Shown here: piece by piece, positions 63,598 to 64,000 of the stretch | How the letters are laid out: each line of letters starts with the position of its first letter | Position numbering within the stretch: the first letter of the stretch is position 1 | DNA from: Bdellovibrio bacteriovorus str. Tiberius | Lineage (GTDB): Bacteria; Bdellovibrionota; Bdellovibrionia; Bdellovibrionales; Bdellovibrionaceae | Assembly (NCBI RefSeq): GCF_000317895.1 | Contig: NC_019567.1 | Location: forward strand, 2,914,001 to 2,978,000 | Reading direction: 5' to 3' | Length of the DNA: 64,000 nucleotides | The notes under the pieces: model-generated | The model's database searches: none | The model's input: the letters and a program-made list of their open reading frames with translations, nothing else | Told to the model about the DNA's origin: nothing | Position numbers and translations under genes: made by a program

Positions 63598-63722
63598 GAC
63601 GAAAGATTTAAAAGCATTCCATCTGTGTCAGTCAACTTTTTCCTGAGCACACGAATGACAAAATACACCTCTGCGGTTTCAGCAAAAGAAATATCATTAG
63701 ACAAACCAACAAGGAGTTTTCC

Positions 63723-64000
63723 ATGAAAGTGAAAGACGTCATGCATGAACGTGCAGAGTATATCAACCGTGAACGGACCGTGCGCGAAGCCGCCGAGATG
63801 ATGGCGAAAGGTGATTACGGTTGTCTGCCCATCGAGGAAAACGACCGGATGATTGGCATGATCACCGACCGCGACATCACCCTGCGAGTGGTTGCCAAGG
63901 GCCTGGATCCCAACGTCACAAAAGTCAGCGAATGCATGAGCAAGGGCATTGAATATTGCTTTGAAGACGACAACCTGCTGGAAGTGGGCGAAATGATGGC
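63723..64000 (+). CDS. CBS-domain protein (partial, continues beyond window)
   Basis: The ATG at 63723 has AAGGAG upstream. The 92 visible codons encode one CBS unit (V-K-D-V-M-H-E, G-C-L-P-I-E-E-N-D, M-I-G-M-I-T-D-R-D-I) and the start of another (V-S-E-C-M-S-K-G). Tandem CBS proteins of this size bind adenosine nucleotides and often sit in stress or hypoxia responses. C-terminal part is missing. Confidence 0.92.
   Translation, partial: MKVKDVMHERAEYINRERTVREAAEMMAKGDYGCLPIEENDRMIGMITDRDITLRVVAKGLDPNVTKVSECMSKGIEYCFEDDNLLEVGEMM

Noticed and set aside
1-64000. tRNA or rRNA genes, CRISPR arrays, insertion sequences, integrase genes
   Set aside because: I found no convincing cloverleaf, repeat-spacer pattern, transposase or integrase frame. 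The fibre genes look phage-like but no phage structural or packaging genes accompany them, so a prophage was rejected.

Overview
The window looks like chromosomal sequence from a Bdellovibrio-type predatory bacterium. GC content appears close to 50 percent, genes are dense on both strands, and there are many exported hypotheticals, DUF4360 proteins, modular histidine kinases, PAS chemoreceptors and phage-fibre-like surface proteins. This assignment rests on gene content and protein style; no marker gene (rRNA, tRNA) is present. I see no insertion sequence, CRISPR array or integrase.

Layout. 0-3 kb: end of a Cys-rich secreted protein, a small exported protein and an AsmA-like DUF748 protein. 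2.8-7.7 kb: a chemotaxis operon read leftwards (triple-PAS soluble receptor, CheR, CheD, triple-CheW protein) with no CheA. 8-12.8 kb: two tandem secreted subtilisin-like proteases and a 7TMR-DISM kinase that seems to start at ATT. 12.9-29.8 kb: malic enzyme, a YiiX-like protein, GNAT and YceI genes around an operator-like dyad, a kinase/LuxR-type regulator pair, an exported FAD oxidoreductase, PrpF, a protein-glutaminase-like enzyme, an MFS pump, a GAF hybrid kinase, YbaK, CapA, MtgA and GloA. 29.9-44.5 kb: MASE1-CHASE hybrid kinase, tandem DUF4360 proteins, RtcB, a periplasmic solute-binding protein, FrnE-like DsbA, FUSC exporter, AspA, MBL hydrolase, GT39 glycosyltransferase, a TonB-like protein and an N6-adenine methyltransferase. 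44.6-47.7 kb: a two-gene DNA topoisomerase VI operon (top6B-top6A), an archaeal-type enzyme, with its own terminator. 47.8-59.2 kb: a surface/adhesin island. 59.2-64 kb: solute-binding protein, HNH protein, cyclic-nucleotide-binding regulator, PilZ protein, DUF4337 protein and the start of a CBS-domain protein.

The most interesting region is the 47.8-59.2 kb island. It holds a large lipoprotein with cadherin/Ig-like repeats and a glycine-rich C-terminal part that resembles the polyglycine receptor-binding domain of T-even phage gp38 adhesins. It also holds a separate trimeric-fibre-like protein that may belong to the mosaic adhesive fibres of Bdellovibrio. A two-gene module occurs twice: a secreted or anchored pentapeptide-repeat protein followed, with an ATGA overlap, by an HTTM (vitamin-K-carboxylase-like) membrane protein. 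One copy sits divergently beside the gp38-like adhesin and runs into a beta-propeller gene by a second ATGA overlap. The other copy lies directly downstream of the fibre gene. I infer a system that presents, modifies or secures prey-contact adhesins; its function is unproven.
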